Assembly (NCBI RefSeq): GCF_003589595.1
Contig: NW_020654051.1
Location: 9,588,954 to 9,652,953 of the forward strand
Source of the DNA: Hyposmocoma kahamanoa
Lineage: Eukaryota > Arthropoda > Insecta > Lepidoptera > Cosmopterigidae
Length of the DNA: 64,000 nt
Reading direction: 5' to 3'
Shown piece by piece: positions 11,301-26,300 of this stretch; positions within the stretch are counted from its first letter, which is position 1, and every line of letters begins with the position of its first letter. The position numbers and the translations under genes are program-made. The notes beneath the pieces were generated by a model that was not told the DNA's origin, ran no database searches, and saw only the letters and a list, made by a program, of their open reading frames with translations.

Positions 11301-14300
11301 AGAACTCCGACGATCTAGACTACACAAACTGTGTGAAAGCATTTTGTACTGCCTCCTGGGAAGAAAACTTCTTGTCACGTAGATAATTGTCCAAATCACG
11401 AAAAAAATGGTAGTCCGTTGGAGCAAGGTCTGGTGAATACGGAGGATGACGAATGGTTTCTAACTGCAGTTCCTGAAGGGTCAAAATGGTTTCTCGTGCT
11501 GTGTGAGGTCTCGCGTTGTCGTGGAGCAATAATGGTGAAGATCGATTCATGAGTCGGGGCTGTTTTACTGCTAGTTTTGTCAACATGGTTCGGAGTTCGG
11601 CACAATAGACATCTGCCGTTATTGCTTGACCAGATCGGAGAAAACTATAGTGAATAACACCATGCTGAGACCACCAAACAGTTACCATTACCTTTTTATT
11701 CGTAAGTTTTGCTTTAGGACACTGTTGTGGCATTTGACCTGGGGTCAGCCATTGCATTTTTCTTTTCCGGTTATCATAAAGAATCCACTTTTCATCACAT
11801 GTTACAATTCGATCCAATATTCCTTCATTTCTGTACCGGTTCAACAAGGCAACACAAGTTTCAACACGCGTTTCTTTCTGCAGATCAGTCAAATCATGAG
11901 GCACCCATTTTTCGTATTTTTTTATTTTATTGATTTCACGCAAGTGAGTCAATATTGTGGGTAAGGTAACGTTAAACCATGCCGCTAATTCCTGGGTAGT
12001 TTGACTAGGATCGGCTTCCACTATCTCTCTTAATTCATCGTTATTCACCTGTGTGGGCGGTCTTCCTCGTGGCTCGTTCTTTAAGTCGAAATTTCCATCA
12101 CGAAAGCGTTTAAACCAAAATCGCACGGTGCGTTCATTAGTAGACCCCTCTCCAAACGCAGCATTGATATTGCGGGCTGTTTCTGCCGCGTTAGTTCCGC
12201 GTCGGAACTCGTATTCAAAAATCACTCGAATTTTCGCAGTATCCATCTTTCTTGTCTAAATTGAATAACAAAAACAATTGAAAGTCGATATTCAAATGTT
12301 TCAAATTAAAAAAAAAAAATCACAGAAACCATTTGAAAAAAGTGTCATTCGAAAACCTCAAACCATGAAGATTCTATGAAAGATTCTATGTTGAGTGTGT
12401 GTGTTATATATATTTAAAATTCAAAGAACCTATTGCAATAAGACGGCAATTTCATACTTTAACCCCTAATATATGAAGCTGACGATCCTTTGTGGTGCAA
12501 CTTGGAAGAGGCCTATGTTTCATGAACTGCAGGAGGTTGATTGGTGGAGTATGTATGATGGAAACACCTTTTATGCAGATTAAAACACATTTAATTTGAA
12601 ACATTGAATTCAAAACCGAACAAGGCAGCGCAGCGAAAGCAAAAGCTCAAACTTTTGCTAAGCAAAAACTGTCGAAAAATATTTTATAAATCGAATGAAA
12701 ATTGTAAAAAAAAAAGAAGTACAAAAACAACGGAGGCTGCGTCACAGCTGGTCGCGAACAATGATTTTGCCAGTCTATATTGAACTTTATTTATTAATGA
12801 TAATAGAAGATCATTTAAGTGTATTAATTTTTCCGTATCATAATCTTTATTTAGCTAAGCTATAGGTATAACTATATCTAATGGATATGTGGATAACCTT
12901 TTTTGATTAGATAAGATTCTAATATTAGTTATATTCCATTTATCGGATATTCAAACACATTCTGATCGATCCGCTTTATCGATAAGTTATATATATACTT
13001 TAGTGGGTTATAAGTTTCATTATTATTGCTGTCTTTAGTAACTCAACACAAAATAACCAAAGATTTCTCGAAATACAAATAATACCCTGTATTTTCATTA
13101 ATATTCTCAACTTATATAGAATCTCACATAATCATCAAAGTTGAAAATACTATAGAACCATTTGTTTTTGATAAACTACAGACAAAAAAAATTACTAATA
13201 GAAATAATTAGTTTACCGTTTTAAATATGTGACAGTATTATGTTTTATAACCCTGCATTTTAATCAATAATAAATTAAGTTAAATAAAAAATTAAGTTAT
13301 TGAAAATGAAAAAAATTATCGATTATTACTCATGCAACAAAAAACTGTAAGTTTAAAATTAAATACAATTTATTGCTGAATTTCAATCCTAGAATAATAA
13401 GTCAGTATTCATGGAAAATTTTTGAATGTAGAGGTATAGGAATTTCACAAAAGGTACCCACTTACAACCCTCCTTCTCCTTGTAATGTCGAAGAACAATC
13501 TAAGTACCGTTTCATCCCTTCTCAGAACAATTTAGAAACGAAAACCTATACCAATAATCTCCTTAACGAACAAACCAAGCCAATGCCTTAAATATTAGAT
13601 TCATGTAAAATTCAACATCCATCCAACAGCTTAACCACAATAACACAAAATTTGTATAGGACATCTATTTACCAGAAAATTCGCACGAGTACTCGTAATA
13701 AATGCTGATTTACGTATTCTCTTTAACGTCTATCATATAATGCAATGACCGGCGAAATAATAAGTCAGAAAGCCCTTTTCATTTTAACCAATCAGATCAT
13801 CAGAATCAGAAATTTAACAAATCAAATTCACATGCGGAATTAAATCGATATTGGTAGTCATGGTTTAATTTCATTAAAAACTAAGTCACATTCTTTATTA
13901 CCACCACCACTGTATGGTTATCATTTAAGGTTTTTAACAAAGGTATGGATTTCGTAGCAAATCGACGTCGTAGCGCTATTCCGTGTGATAAGGATAAGAC
14001 ATACAAACAAATGACATGGGTACACAGTAATATTTTTATATGAAAGCGATAAAAAAAAAATTATATCATTTTTAACTGTGCCCTAAGTGTATTGACGCAG
14101 TTTTTATGCCTTTCATTCGATAATACGAAGTGATAAACTACCGAGACCAAGAATATTTAGTTTTGAATCAGTTCCTATTTGAATGATATTGCAGTATACA
14201 TTTTTAATAATAATAATCGGTACTGGACCATCATTTTTAAGTCAACATCCTCCACTACCCAATAACCAATGGGTTGATAAGTCAGTTGGTATATATATTT

Positions 14301-17300
14301 AATGAATCCGTAAAAGTACCCAATATCGTTGAGTTTGCAATATGTCATATGTCAGACAAGAAAGTAGAAGGATCTAAAAGCGCCAATATTTTATTACTAA
14401 GCAACAAAACAAATCTTTTTTGTTTGAATGTCGTCCTCATAGACGTCGACAACTTCTATTGAAGTAATTTAAAGAAAAGTTCTATAAAAGACATGCTTTT
14501 GTTCTATAACAATGCTTAATTAATTTGTCGTTTCGGCTGGACAAATATGTTTAAATAAACGAAATATGAGCTCCGTACTCAACGCTTTATAGAACAATGG
14601 CGGAACAATACTAGTAATCAACGGTCTGTAATCTTAACTAAAAGCAAAAAAAAATCGTTCACCATTTCGCGTTTTCATTGAAACGCGCACGCGTCGCAAT
14701 AAATAATGTATCCTATGGCAAATACTATAAGAAGGTGCTTTAAATTGCATGCATAGGAAGAAATTTGAGTATACTTTTTGTGAATTATTTGTTAATTGTG
14801 ATGAACTTTGAAGTACAGAAAGAATTACTAATAAAGGACTGAAGCCCAAAAACATAGTCATTTTTTGCATCGTATTTGATTCGATAAGATCGGGTTCGAA
14901 CGATAAACGCTTAAAGTTTATCATAACTCTGTAATGTAATGCAACCTTGTGATAATTGTATACAACTTTTCATCGGAAAAAGAAAACTTAGCTTTCTTGC
15001 ATCGTATTATAAGGGACGTGTGAACCGCTGAGAATATAACTATGGTTCGATATGGTGATAGACACGCTGTACGGTCGTTAGATTTGTCATTCTACAACAT
15101 TTCATAAATGTAGTAATGTTTGTACGTTGCATAAGCATGTGCATAATGTACTTACGTCCGAAGCGGCATAACAAAATTAAGTAAAATCACAGGGCTGAGA
15201 GAGAGTGAGCATTGTTATTATCTTTTGAAAGAAGACATGTAAACTACTTGACAAATGTTATTACCATCTATTATTACTAAATAAAATAAATGCGTTCCTA
15301 GAATAATTCTTTGAATAATTTTGAAGAGTTTACGGTCATATCTAGCAAGTATATATTTTCGTAGAATTGTCTAAAATACAATAGATTCATATCATTTCTA
15401 CTCGGATCAAAACATTTAAGTAAATCAGCGAACTTTAATTATAGTTCTTTTAAAATGAATGTACAGTATTATTCAACGTATCAATCAAACTGTGAGAGAC
15501 TCGTTGAAATTGAATAGGTTACATACAACCGTCATTTTAGTAAGGAATTTTTTAATTACCTAATCTGATAGTGGAGCAAGAAATGTGTCTATTGAAACCC
15601 TACGTGGTTAAGTAATGTTAGGCACTCCGGGTTTCATGTTCGATTCTCAGAAGAAACAAATTAGAAAACAGTTTAGATCTTAATTTGTGTATGGCGTAGT
15701 TGTACTTCATAGTGTCTTCGTAATTTGCTCGCAGCGCAGGTCTTAGTTTGAAAAGTGACTTTTTTATAATACCAAGTGACGACGGGACGACTAAGTCGTG
15801 CGCCTGGTGGTAAGCGACACGCCCACCCGTAATAGTTGCAGTGCCACTCAGAGCTTTAAAACGCAAAGTTCTGAGGGACACCGCGCCCGTCACCCTGAGA
15901 CACCCTTAAGTTGACAACCCTTCCCTCAATCAACCCAACCCTCCTCCCTTACGAGTTGACACCAGCGCACCCTGCCTCGTGCGATCTCCCCACAGTTCTC
16001 TGCATTCAGGGCGCGGAGGTTTTCTCCGCTTCGTCCCTCCATCGGGACCTCCATTTGAACTAACCAACTAGTCGACGACCACTAAGACGTCTCAAATAGG
16101 CCCTTAATTTTCTATTGCCTCTGTGGCCTAACAGTTACCATGCTGGTCTGCCACGCAGAGTTCCAGGGTTCGATTCCCAGGCCGGGAAAAATTTTCTATG
16201 GTCTACATTTATGTCTCTCCTGAGTTTGGGTGTAATTTGTGGTTGGCAATGTGTGCACCCGCGATACAGGGTTTCCCTGGAGCTGGGCTATGAGTGTATG
16301 CGTTGAAAAAAAGACCTTTGACGTGCCTCTAGTTGTAATTATTTTATTTATACTTAAAACTGTACCGTATCACTCGTTTTGGTTTTAACCTTATTTGGAT
16401 AAAAGAGGTTATGTAATGCAATGTAGATAGATAAATACAAGAAGAAAGAATAAATACGTAGTCTGTATACATTTTCTTATATTTAAAAGTATACTTCAAT
16501 GTGATAAAATATATTTTATTATTTCAATGTGATAAATAATATATACCTACATATTATTTATTACATTTACCTTATTCTATGTTTTTGTTCTACTTAGTTT
16601 GTCTTCTCTTTATGTGTTTAGTATATTTCTTTCTCAAGAAACAAAACCAATGTCTCAATAAAGCATAAGTCAACTACTCCTCACCAAATATTGCCAATTA
16701 TTTAGCTGTTAATTATTTTCATTGCGGATCCTTCTATTTGTGAATTATTTTTAATTGTATTGAGTTTAAAAGCATCTTAGTAGAAGTGCTTTTTGAGTGC
16801 TTTTTAAAGATACGCTTCGGTAACTTCACAATGCTCAATCATAATTAATATTTCACTGTTTAAATTTTATATTAATTATAAAGAAATTGTACACCTCTCA
16901 ATTGAAGATACAATATATAATAGAACTATATAAGCCGATTTTTTTATGAGACCAAGTGATGAAACGAACATGTTGTGCACTTGGTGATAAGCGACACGCG
17001 CGTCCATGACAGTTGCACTGCCACTTAGAGCTCTAATTCTTTAGACTACGGGAACCAATTCCATCCTCTAAGTTTGAATCACAAATAACATAAAAAAAAG
17101 ATTTGAGAGGCCCGTCACCTCTTAGAAATAAGTTGACATGTCGTGATTTCACCAACACTCTTACCCTTCAAAACCGGAACCGGAAAGGGCCTTACACCGA
17201 TGTGTCCTAAGTATAAGGGCCAAAGTAACAATTTGATCATTTTCACTTTTTTGTGGCAAATGCTTCATTTCATTATGATCTATAAGGTAGCGTTAAAACA

Positions 17301-20300
17301 AAATCAAACATGTTCAAGGAAACCTCGAAATACAAGGAAATCTTGAAAATATACCAGATTGAAAGTTTGGAAGCCTCCTGTAAAATTTTAATTTTGCGCT
17401 TTGGCCTTATACATAGGACCCATCGATATCACTTTTAAAAATCAACTCTCGTTTGCGCTGAAATCACAAATTAGAAAACTGAAATAGTACAACGCCAACA
17501 ACTGACCTGTGTGTACGTCTCCGTATATTCCAAAAGTATTATGTATTTATTGTAATAAAGATAATATCTCTAACACTGGGGGCTGTTCCATTCGGTGGTG
17601 TGGGAAAAACAGCAAAACACCTAATTACAAAACAAACGGAATCACATTTTATCTGTAATTAAACATTAAATATGTAATTTTTCAATTTTCGTTCATTATA
17701 ACAAAGCTGAAGTTAAACTGGTCGGTTTGAAGTGAAACAATTGACGACACCCGTCAAATTCGAGCTGGCCAATTGGAGCGCAGTTTGATTTGGCAGAATA
17801 GTTTTCAAACAAATTATGAAATAACATTTCGTCTCTATTATATAAAAATTATAATAGTAAGGAAAGATATAAAAGATAATAAAGATAATTTGAAATAAAA
17901 TGATAAATCAGAATTAAAGACTTTAATGCCAGTTCTTTAATGCTTTCGTGACAAACGTAAAGCTCTGTCTACAAACATTGCTATACCGAAGTCGGTATTA
18001 AAAGCTTCATCACATTAACATTTCCTTGAGTTGAGCGGTGTCTCATTGTTTCCTAACGCAGACGCCTCATTAAAACTTTTTTAACAGTAACGGCAGCAAT
18101 GGGTCCAAAGAGTATGAGCAGTCGGCTCCCGGCGAGTTGAGTGGCACGGACACCGATGCGCGATCTCCTCTGCCCCCCATCGATCTTTATCATGATCTAC
18201 AGGAAGTGCTTATGCAGCAATCGAAAGGAAAACTGGAGCTCCACGCAGTCATTGTACCACCGCAACGAGATCTCAATGTGTTGAGGCCTGAAAACCCAAC
18301 CATTGGCGATATGGAAGATTTGGAACCGAGGTGAGTTTGCTTAAAGTTGTGTTTTCTTTTTAGTTTTAAATAGTTTCGGATATTATTATTCATTGTTATA
18401 AACAGTTTTTTTTAACACGTGACATAACATTACTGGGAAAGTGTTCAGCAGGACTTACTTTTTAAATCTGCAAGCTTTGGGTACTACAAATTGAAACTAT
18501 TAGCGCAAAAGTGATATACATAATTATTACATATCTTAATTGACATTATAATTATCATTTAAAGTAACAAAGTAAAAAAAATATGTGGTTTGCGCCATTT
18601 TGCGCTGATAGCCTCAATTATAGTAATCATTTTGCAGCTCAATCAATAGGTAGGCTTACGATCGCGTCTACGCAATTTGGGACTGCACAGATTTAAATAG
18701 TTAAGAGTAAAATACAACAAAAATATTGCACACTAAAAATAATGTACGGACAACAAGGGAATAAATAACACTACTCTTAGTAACAAATTTTTCAATTCGA
18801 GGGTGAATTGAAACGGTTCGAACAATTTGGTACGGGCAAGATTTTAATAATATTTCAGAAATTAATTATTTTAGCACAATAGCGGCTGGATTTAATTAAG
18901 AATCATAATAAGTAATCCAACCGAGTTCCTTGAATAAATAGCAGCAGTTGTTTTCTATGTTTTTGAAAGCGCATTATGTTCAATGTAAGTACGAAATAAC
19001 AGGAATATCCAACCCGTTAAGAAATATTAATTAAAATTGTTCCGGCGAAAAACGACGCGCTAGGGACATTACAAGGAAAATTTCCAAAGTTCCCGACAGC
19101 TGACATCCACAAGTACGATTTATGTACCGCTCCGCGAGTCGCCAAATTAAATTGTTAGTTACTTCGTTGTTATTGCTGCAATTAAACTTTGATAACGCGA
19201 ACGTCGCAGCGGAGAGAACTCCTCTAATTTCCTCATAATCGGCACTTGCAAGGAATAGCTTCTCTTGACAAATTTTGAATGTTTAATGTTCCGCGCCATT
19301 ATTAGGTTTAAAATTGCTGTTTCGGAATGAGGACCTTTCAGGCGCCAGTGGCCGCAGCGCGGCGCAGCGCTCCAAGCTCTGAAGTATGCATCAAAATCAA
19401 ACAGGTTGGTCGCGGCTCGCGCCGGTCTCCAGCGGTTGACGTAATTTCGCCAAAGCAAATATTAGGACAAATCTCATAGGAACACTGTGATAGGAATGAA
19501 AAGAATATCGCATATCGTTCATGCTCAGATACGTTTTGAAAGGATTTCGTTTGATACAAAACTATAAAAAAGAACATAATATCATACTTACACGACAGGA
19601 CGATTTTGCGTCGAAAAAGGAGGCGACCTTTTCTTTATCTTGTAAGGCAAATTTCACAGGGCATCTTATTTAAAATCCAGTTACGGGGCTCGCCGAGATA
19701 GGCGCGGTCCTTTGACAATAAAACTAAATGGAATGAATTCATGAAGGCTTCCTTATGATATGATGGGATCTCGTACGGTTGGATCTGTGTCATGTAGGAA
19801 GGGTTACTTTGATACATGGATCATTTCAGCGCTTGTTTTCCGAGTTCGTTTCTGTCATATTCATAAACATGACGATATGAGCGTACTTTCAACCGATCCT
19901 CATTTGTGCTGCTGGTATTTGTTTTAAAGTACACCACTTTACTGTACTATAGAACTGAATTATAGTCGTTTTAGATTCTAAGAGGTCATTTGTCGTAAAC
20001 CGGAACAATCTAGCTTTAAATTCCCTGGTGGTACGCCTACGATTCACACGAAAAGAGAGTCAATAAATTTTATACCAGGTGGCGGCTTGATTTCTAAATG
20101 CAGGTTATCAGAGCATGCCACAAATCGAGAACGTTACACGTAGGCTCCTTAGTATTCAGTTCCGTCCTACACCGTGTCGCCTGGAGTCTCGCTGGCGCTT
20201 CTAGTAGGCAAATCACGTCCACTTATGTGTTCCACGCAGCCAAAACCAACACGCCACCGGCGGAAAATCTTCCATGTAAATCTCGACGGTAACGACCAGG

Positions 20301-23300
20301 TTTACGAGTATGTGCTAAAGCTCTGCAGTAAAATGTTCCGATCAATCGACCTTTTTACTCCTCCCACGTCTCGCGAGATCAATTTTAATTCATAGCACGC
20401 CAAAAGCAGGACAGACTCGTACGTGCTAATACTGTATGAGCGTTTAGCGTTACAATCCGCTTGTTGCAGATGGTACCTTATTGAAATTTAAAAAATAAAG
20501 AAGAGCCAGGGACTAAACGGCCGCCAAACATGAAAGCGTACATTATTTTATGGATAACAGGGCCAGAAGACGCCCACCGGTGTCGGGGCAGGCCGCAGAA
20601 GGTGACTTGACAATCAGAGCAACATTGATCTCCAATGACCCTAAGCAAAGAGAATTGGGGACTAAAGGCCAATTTAAAAAAAAACATTGTTTCTCCCAAG
20701 TGATCGCGAATAATGTGGCACATATACATTTTTGATGTAATCGTCGAAGTACATATGATAGATATTTAGATTTTCAAATAGCTTGCCAATAGAGAAAACG
20801 TTAAAAATATTTTAAAAATTACTGTTGTTAATAATTTAAGTCATTGTTGATAATATCTTGTAACGGCATAACTTTTCTCGGTAGTGTGAACGCGTCAAAC
20901 TTAGAGAAGTTTCAACTGAAAATAGCTCAACACGAATTATATGAAGATGGGGAGCCTTTGGTGGAAGCGGTACTTCAGGACATGGCCACTCTACCTATTT
21001 TACACGCCGGTAAGTATTTATTGCAAGTTTTTTTACATTTTTTTATACATTTAATAATAAATCTCTCTATTTCCTTCACAAAACTGTAACAGCAGAACAA
21101 TGGATCTTATAATTATTAATACAAAGATCGAACTCTCAGAAAAAACACTCAGAAAAAATTCCTTCGATCCGGTCGGATTCGAACCAACGTCTTTTTGCAT
21201 ACCGTGCCAGACGCTATACCAACTAAGCCACGGAACGAACCAACGGACCTCACGAATTTCTCTATGTGCTTGCGTCGTGTCTTTGTACTTGGTCTCTCAA
21301 CGACTTTTTAGTCGTAGCGCCATCTATGAGAAATCTATGACAGATTTATCACCCAGTTAGTACCTTTACAGCTACCAGTCCCGGCGAGAGATGTTTGTAC
21401 AAATTAATTTGTGGTGCATTAATATGGGTGTGAGCGTGTGTGATTGCGTGCGTGTGTGCGTGCATATGCACGTGCGTGCTTGCCTGACCGCATGTGTGTT
21501 ACATGACAGTTTGCATAATGGCCCAAATAATAGTAAGTTTGTTTTAATAGTTAAGGTGAATATGATGAGAGTGCAATAAATCATTATGGACATGATAATG
21601 TACATTGACAAATAACGTTCAAAATCTTGAACGTTATTTGTCAATTCTAATCAGAAATAACAATTTGTACTAACTTCTGGTTTTGTTGCTATTTTTTATA
21701 AAAAATAATTTGTTTTTAACTACCAGAGCGTTAAAGAATTTACTCACTAAACAGCGAAAAATATACAACTGGAAATGTAAGAAATTTACCAAAGATAAAG
21801 ATACCTATTATCCAAAGACCAAAGATCGCAAAGAAATAGATTTAAGTAACATGAATTCCAAATCGCCTTCGTTAAACCCGATCTCAAATTAAAGTGCGTA
21901 AGTAATAAAATATTCAACTTTGCGTTAATTAGACTTAGAAAGGCAATTACGTCCGAACAGACAGACGGACACATGGACATCCCACAACCACAAATCCATT
22001 CAGTTAGATGTACAAAAGTATTACCAGAATGGTACACTAACACACAATAATATTCAATATAAACAAATTTTTTCACCACAATACCTAGTAAGGTACACAA
22101 TTTACGATACAAGATTTTATGAACCCTAATTTATATGACGCTTTTACTTTAAATATAGAATTGATATTATAGCTATTTTAACATTAATTGAAGTAGATAT
22201 CATCGTAAATAACGGTATAAAATATATAACTTTAATAGTGGTACACCGAATTATTAAGTTACTGCAGCGCATTGAACGGCATAAATGAGCCCACGTACGT
22301 TCCACTGTTGACGAGAAACCTAGGTGAGCCACGCTGGTAGAGCGCAGGCTGCAAACTGTGAACTTTTCAACAGTATGGATGTACGATAACTTGTGATCTT
22401 GATCTTATGTTAAATCTCAAAACTTGCGCATATCCACTTTTGGTACAGACATTCATTAACAATTTCTCAAAGTCTCAAGCTGTGCACAGTCTACCTGTGT
22501 CTATACAAAAGCTCAAGGCAAGTTATGTATATTAAATGAAGTCGGGTCCGCAATCAGTTGTGGGGTCCGGCGGACAATAGCGCCACAACAATCTCACCCT
22601 TTACTTTCAATTGGACTTGAATATTTAAACCACCTAAATGGATTTCATTGTAAGCCGACTTTATTGCATAGATCAACGACTATTTATAGGTAGTCTGATT
22701 TGATCCGATCGTTAGGATAATTGCTTCTAAAATGAAGGTTATATTTAATAGCTGAATATATGAAATTATAATAAATACTTTTGTTTACAGAGCAAAAGGA
22801 GGGTGGAACGCAGCTGAAACTTATCATTGACTATCCTAATGGCATTCAAGCACTCTTTAAACCAATGAGGTAAGTACATTCAAATTATTATTATTATTTT
22901 ATAATATCAAGTGACGAGACGCACAAGTCGTGGGTTTGATGGTAAACTACACGCCTGTCCATAATAGTTGCAGTGCCACTTAGAGCCTTAAATCGCAAAA
23001 GATCTGAGGGCCACTGTCACTGCGCCTGTCTCCCTGAGATATGTTGACGAATCCCTTGTGCCTGTAATTTCACCAGCACCCTTCAAAACCGGAACGAAGT
23101 AATGCTAACATTACTGCTTGGCGGCAGAAATAGGTAAGGTGGCAGTACTACCCTGGACGAACTCTTTCACAAGGAGCTCTACTGCTACTAAAATGTAATT
23201 ATGTGTTGTATGACATGTATTTGATATTTTTTATGATGTTTCTTTACGAAGAAAATTATCTTCTATTATAGTCTATCTTGGTTTTACTATGAATCTACTT

Positions 23301-26300
23301 GCATTGTAGTGTTAATGCAAGTAGTAGTAGCAAAATCCTATCTACATAACTCACATCGTACCCGGTTATTTATACATGGTTTTCGCAAGTTTAGTGTAAG
23401 TGTAGTTTGGAGTTGTGCATGCTTCTATAGGACTTGAGGGAACTTTTTTCCTGTCACCTTGTTGTTGGAGTGTTGTGCGTTGCTTCCATTCAACAACTTC
23501 GAGAACGTTCGAGAACATTCTTTTGCACGATCGGCTTAGCGGCTTGCTTGTTCGTAACTACAAGTGTTATTGAAATAGGTAAGAAGTAGAGCAAGTTTCC
23601 TTAAGTTGTTTTCAGTTCCTACTATTGTTAAGGACGGATTGCGTTCTAAGTTATACACAATAAACTTATCCCGTACTGTGCATTAGATTGAAATGTGTGT
23701 TTTGTCATGGAGTACACATTTTTTTATAATATCAAGTGACGGGACGAACAAGTCGGGCGCCTGATGGTAAGCTACAAACATGTCCAAACAGTTGCAGTGC
23801 CACTCGGAGTTTAAAATCGCAAAGTGCCGAGTGTCACTGTCACGGCGCCCGTCACCCTGAGACATAAGTTGCCAAGTCTCATGTGTCTGTAATTTCACCA
23901 GCACCCTTATCCTTCAAAACCGGAACACAGTAATGCTGACATAGTAATATCTTGACGGCAGAAATAGGTATTGTGGCAGTACAATCGCAACGTTCCCAGG
24001 ACGAACTTTTTCACAAGGACCTCCACTGCTACTAAATACATATATAGTGTTCATTTAGAAACTACCAAGGTCTATTTTAATCTATCTGAAAGCGATTTTC
24101 AGTTGTTTTTGTTATTATCCCCAGAGATTACTGTACTTCAAATAAAAATGACACAAAATTTCCTTTCCGTGTAGTTCCTTAACTCGTCAATACGGATATT
24201 ACTTCAGGGACTATCAAATAAAATTTTCGTCAAGACAAAGACATCCAAATGTCAACACTGGAGAGGTACGAGTTGTTCCCAAAAGACAGGTATCGGGTAA
24301 CAAACGTTTCTATTCGTCATTTTTGTCTAACACTTTCTCTTTTGTGCGATCACTTTATGTATTTCTATATTACGTGCGTATTTGTTTTTTTGATAGTGTG
24401 TAATTAGTGCTAACTGATCGTTGCAGCCAAGTGTGTGCATAATATACTTACGTCGAATATTTACAATAGCTAACTATTAAGTTGTTGATCTTTCTGTTCC
24501 TAAAAAGTACCACAACCGGATGTCCGAAGAGATAACCAGCTAGCTTTTCCACAAGATAGAAGGTTTGTAGGTAAAATTATGGACTCGAGGGGTTAAGCCG
24601 ACGACACATCAAGTCCAGTGGATCTTCTCACAAGGGGACTATAAATTACGTGACATCGACACTCGATAGTAACCCTTGCCTCCTAGTATTTATTACTTTT
24701 ACCTTTTAGTTTGAGTTCATCGGTGTAGACATATTTCTGTATGTTTGCGAGGTAGACTCGTAAACATTTACTTGTAAACATGTTAAAGTAATATATTTTT
24801 TTTTACAAAAATAAAAACCAACCTCAAAAGTTTGTGGTTTTACGTTTATTTACAGCGGTTAACGGAAAGTGAAATCCAATAAACCGGATTCACTCCCTAA
24901 TTTGATCCGCTTAGAGGACGAATATTTTATTCAAATTTGAATGTGACCAGTACTAGGGTACTTCAGTAGTGGTACCTTTCCAACAAAAAAAGAATCATCG
25001 AAACCGGTTCACAAATATGGGAGTAGTCACATAACATACCTAACACAAAAAAGTCGAATCCTCCTTTTTGAAGTCGGTTAATATGGTACAACGTTATATT
25101 TATAGATGAAACAGTAATTTCAGTTAATAATAATAATACCGAGGCCACCGATATGTCGGGTGTGGTCTCCATTGAAAAAGATCTTGTCGTTTTGTCCGCG
25201 AACGCATTAATTCCACCCAGCTAGATATTGCAACTTGAGGCGGTTGGATTTGTTGCGTTTAGCTTCCACCTCAAATATTGAAAGTGGTGCTGCTCGTAAC
25301 GTTCGGTTCTTGAACGTAAGTTCCTGACCACGGCCGACAATGCCATTTGTCGATGAATACCGTTTCTCCCATTTAAAAATGTGAAAATTCAAGTAAACCT
25401 CCCCTATGGCTATAGGAGAAGTGGTATTAGTCGACAAATGACATTGTCGTGGGGTCAGGAACTCACGTTCAATAAACTTATCCCGTAATGTGCATTGGAT
25501 TGAAACGCACATTTTGTCATGGAATATACATATATATTGTGTATATTTAGAAACTACCAAGGTATTATTATTATTGTATTTATTACATTTAAAAGTATTA
25601 AAAAACAAAACATTCCAGTATAACATAAACTTAACTAAGTTTTTCCGTATACCGCTCATTCGTCGTTCAAAAATATTTCTATGTGTAGTGTGCGCGTTCG
25701 TACTCCTTCGTGTTGATATTGGTATAACAAGATATTTTATCTATACCGCTTCTCTCATTTAAAAATGTGAAAAGTCAAGTAAGCCATAGGGGTGGCACGA
25801 ATCTAAAATAGGTCATAATTTTATCGCACCCTTGGTATAATAAGACTACATATGCAAAATGATAACTTTTCAGGAGGGAGGTTTAAAATTTCTTGGAACG
25901 AAATTAGTAGACAACTTTTTACGCTTAAATAGGAGAATTTCACATAATATATAAATGATATTATAAAAAAATTGTTTTATATAGTTATACTATTGCTGTG
26001 ACTTTCATGTGCTAGAAGCACTTTTGACGTATAACCACATGTGGCTTTGTTATACCATGGGTACGAATGGAACTTTAGGAACACATATTTCTTAGACAAA
26101 CGAGTACCATCATCAGTCACATCGTCGCAGAACATTTTCGAAAAATATTTAACTATAAAATAAAATATAAAAGTTATGAGTAACTTTATTTATCATTTTC
26201 TGACTTCCAGTGATTTAATACTAAACTAATAAAACAATTAATAATAGCAGATCTCAAATTTATAGGTAGTAAAATTGATTTCAATAACAATAGAAGAAAA

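Noticed and set aside
19159..19577. Two overlapping minus-strand frames in intron 2
   Set aside because: No recognisable domain, and composition follows a local GC patch. Not supportable as a gene.
21165..21245. tRNA gene on the minus strand
   Set aside because: The boxes and acceptor pairing are present but the anticodon arm is abnormal, and related units occur at 48 kb. It is a SINE.
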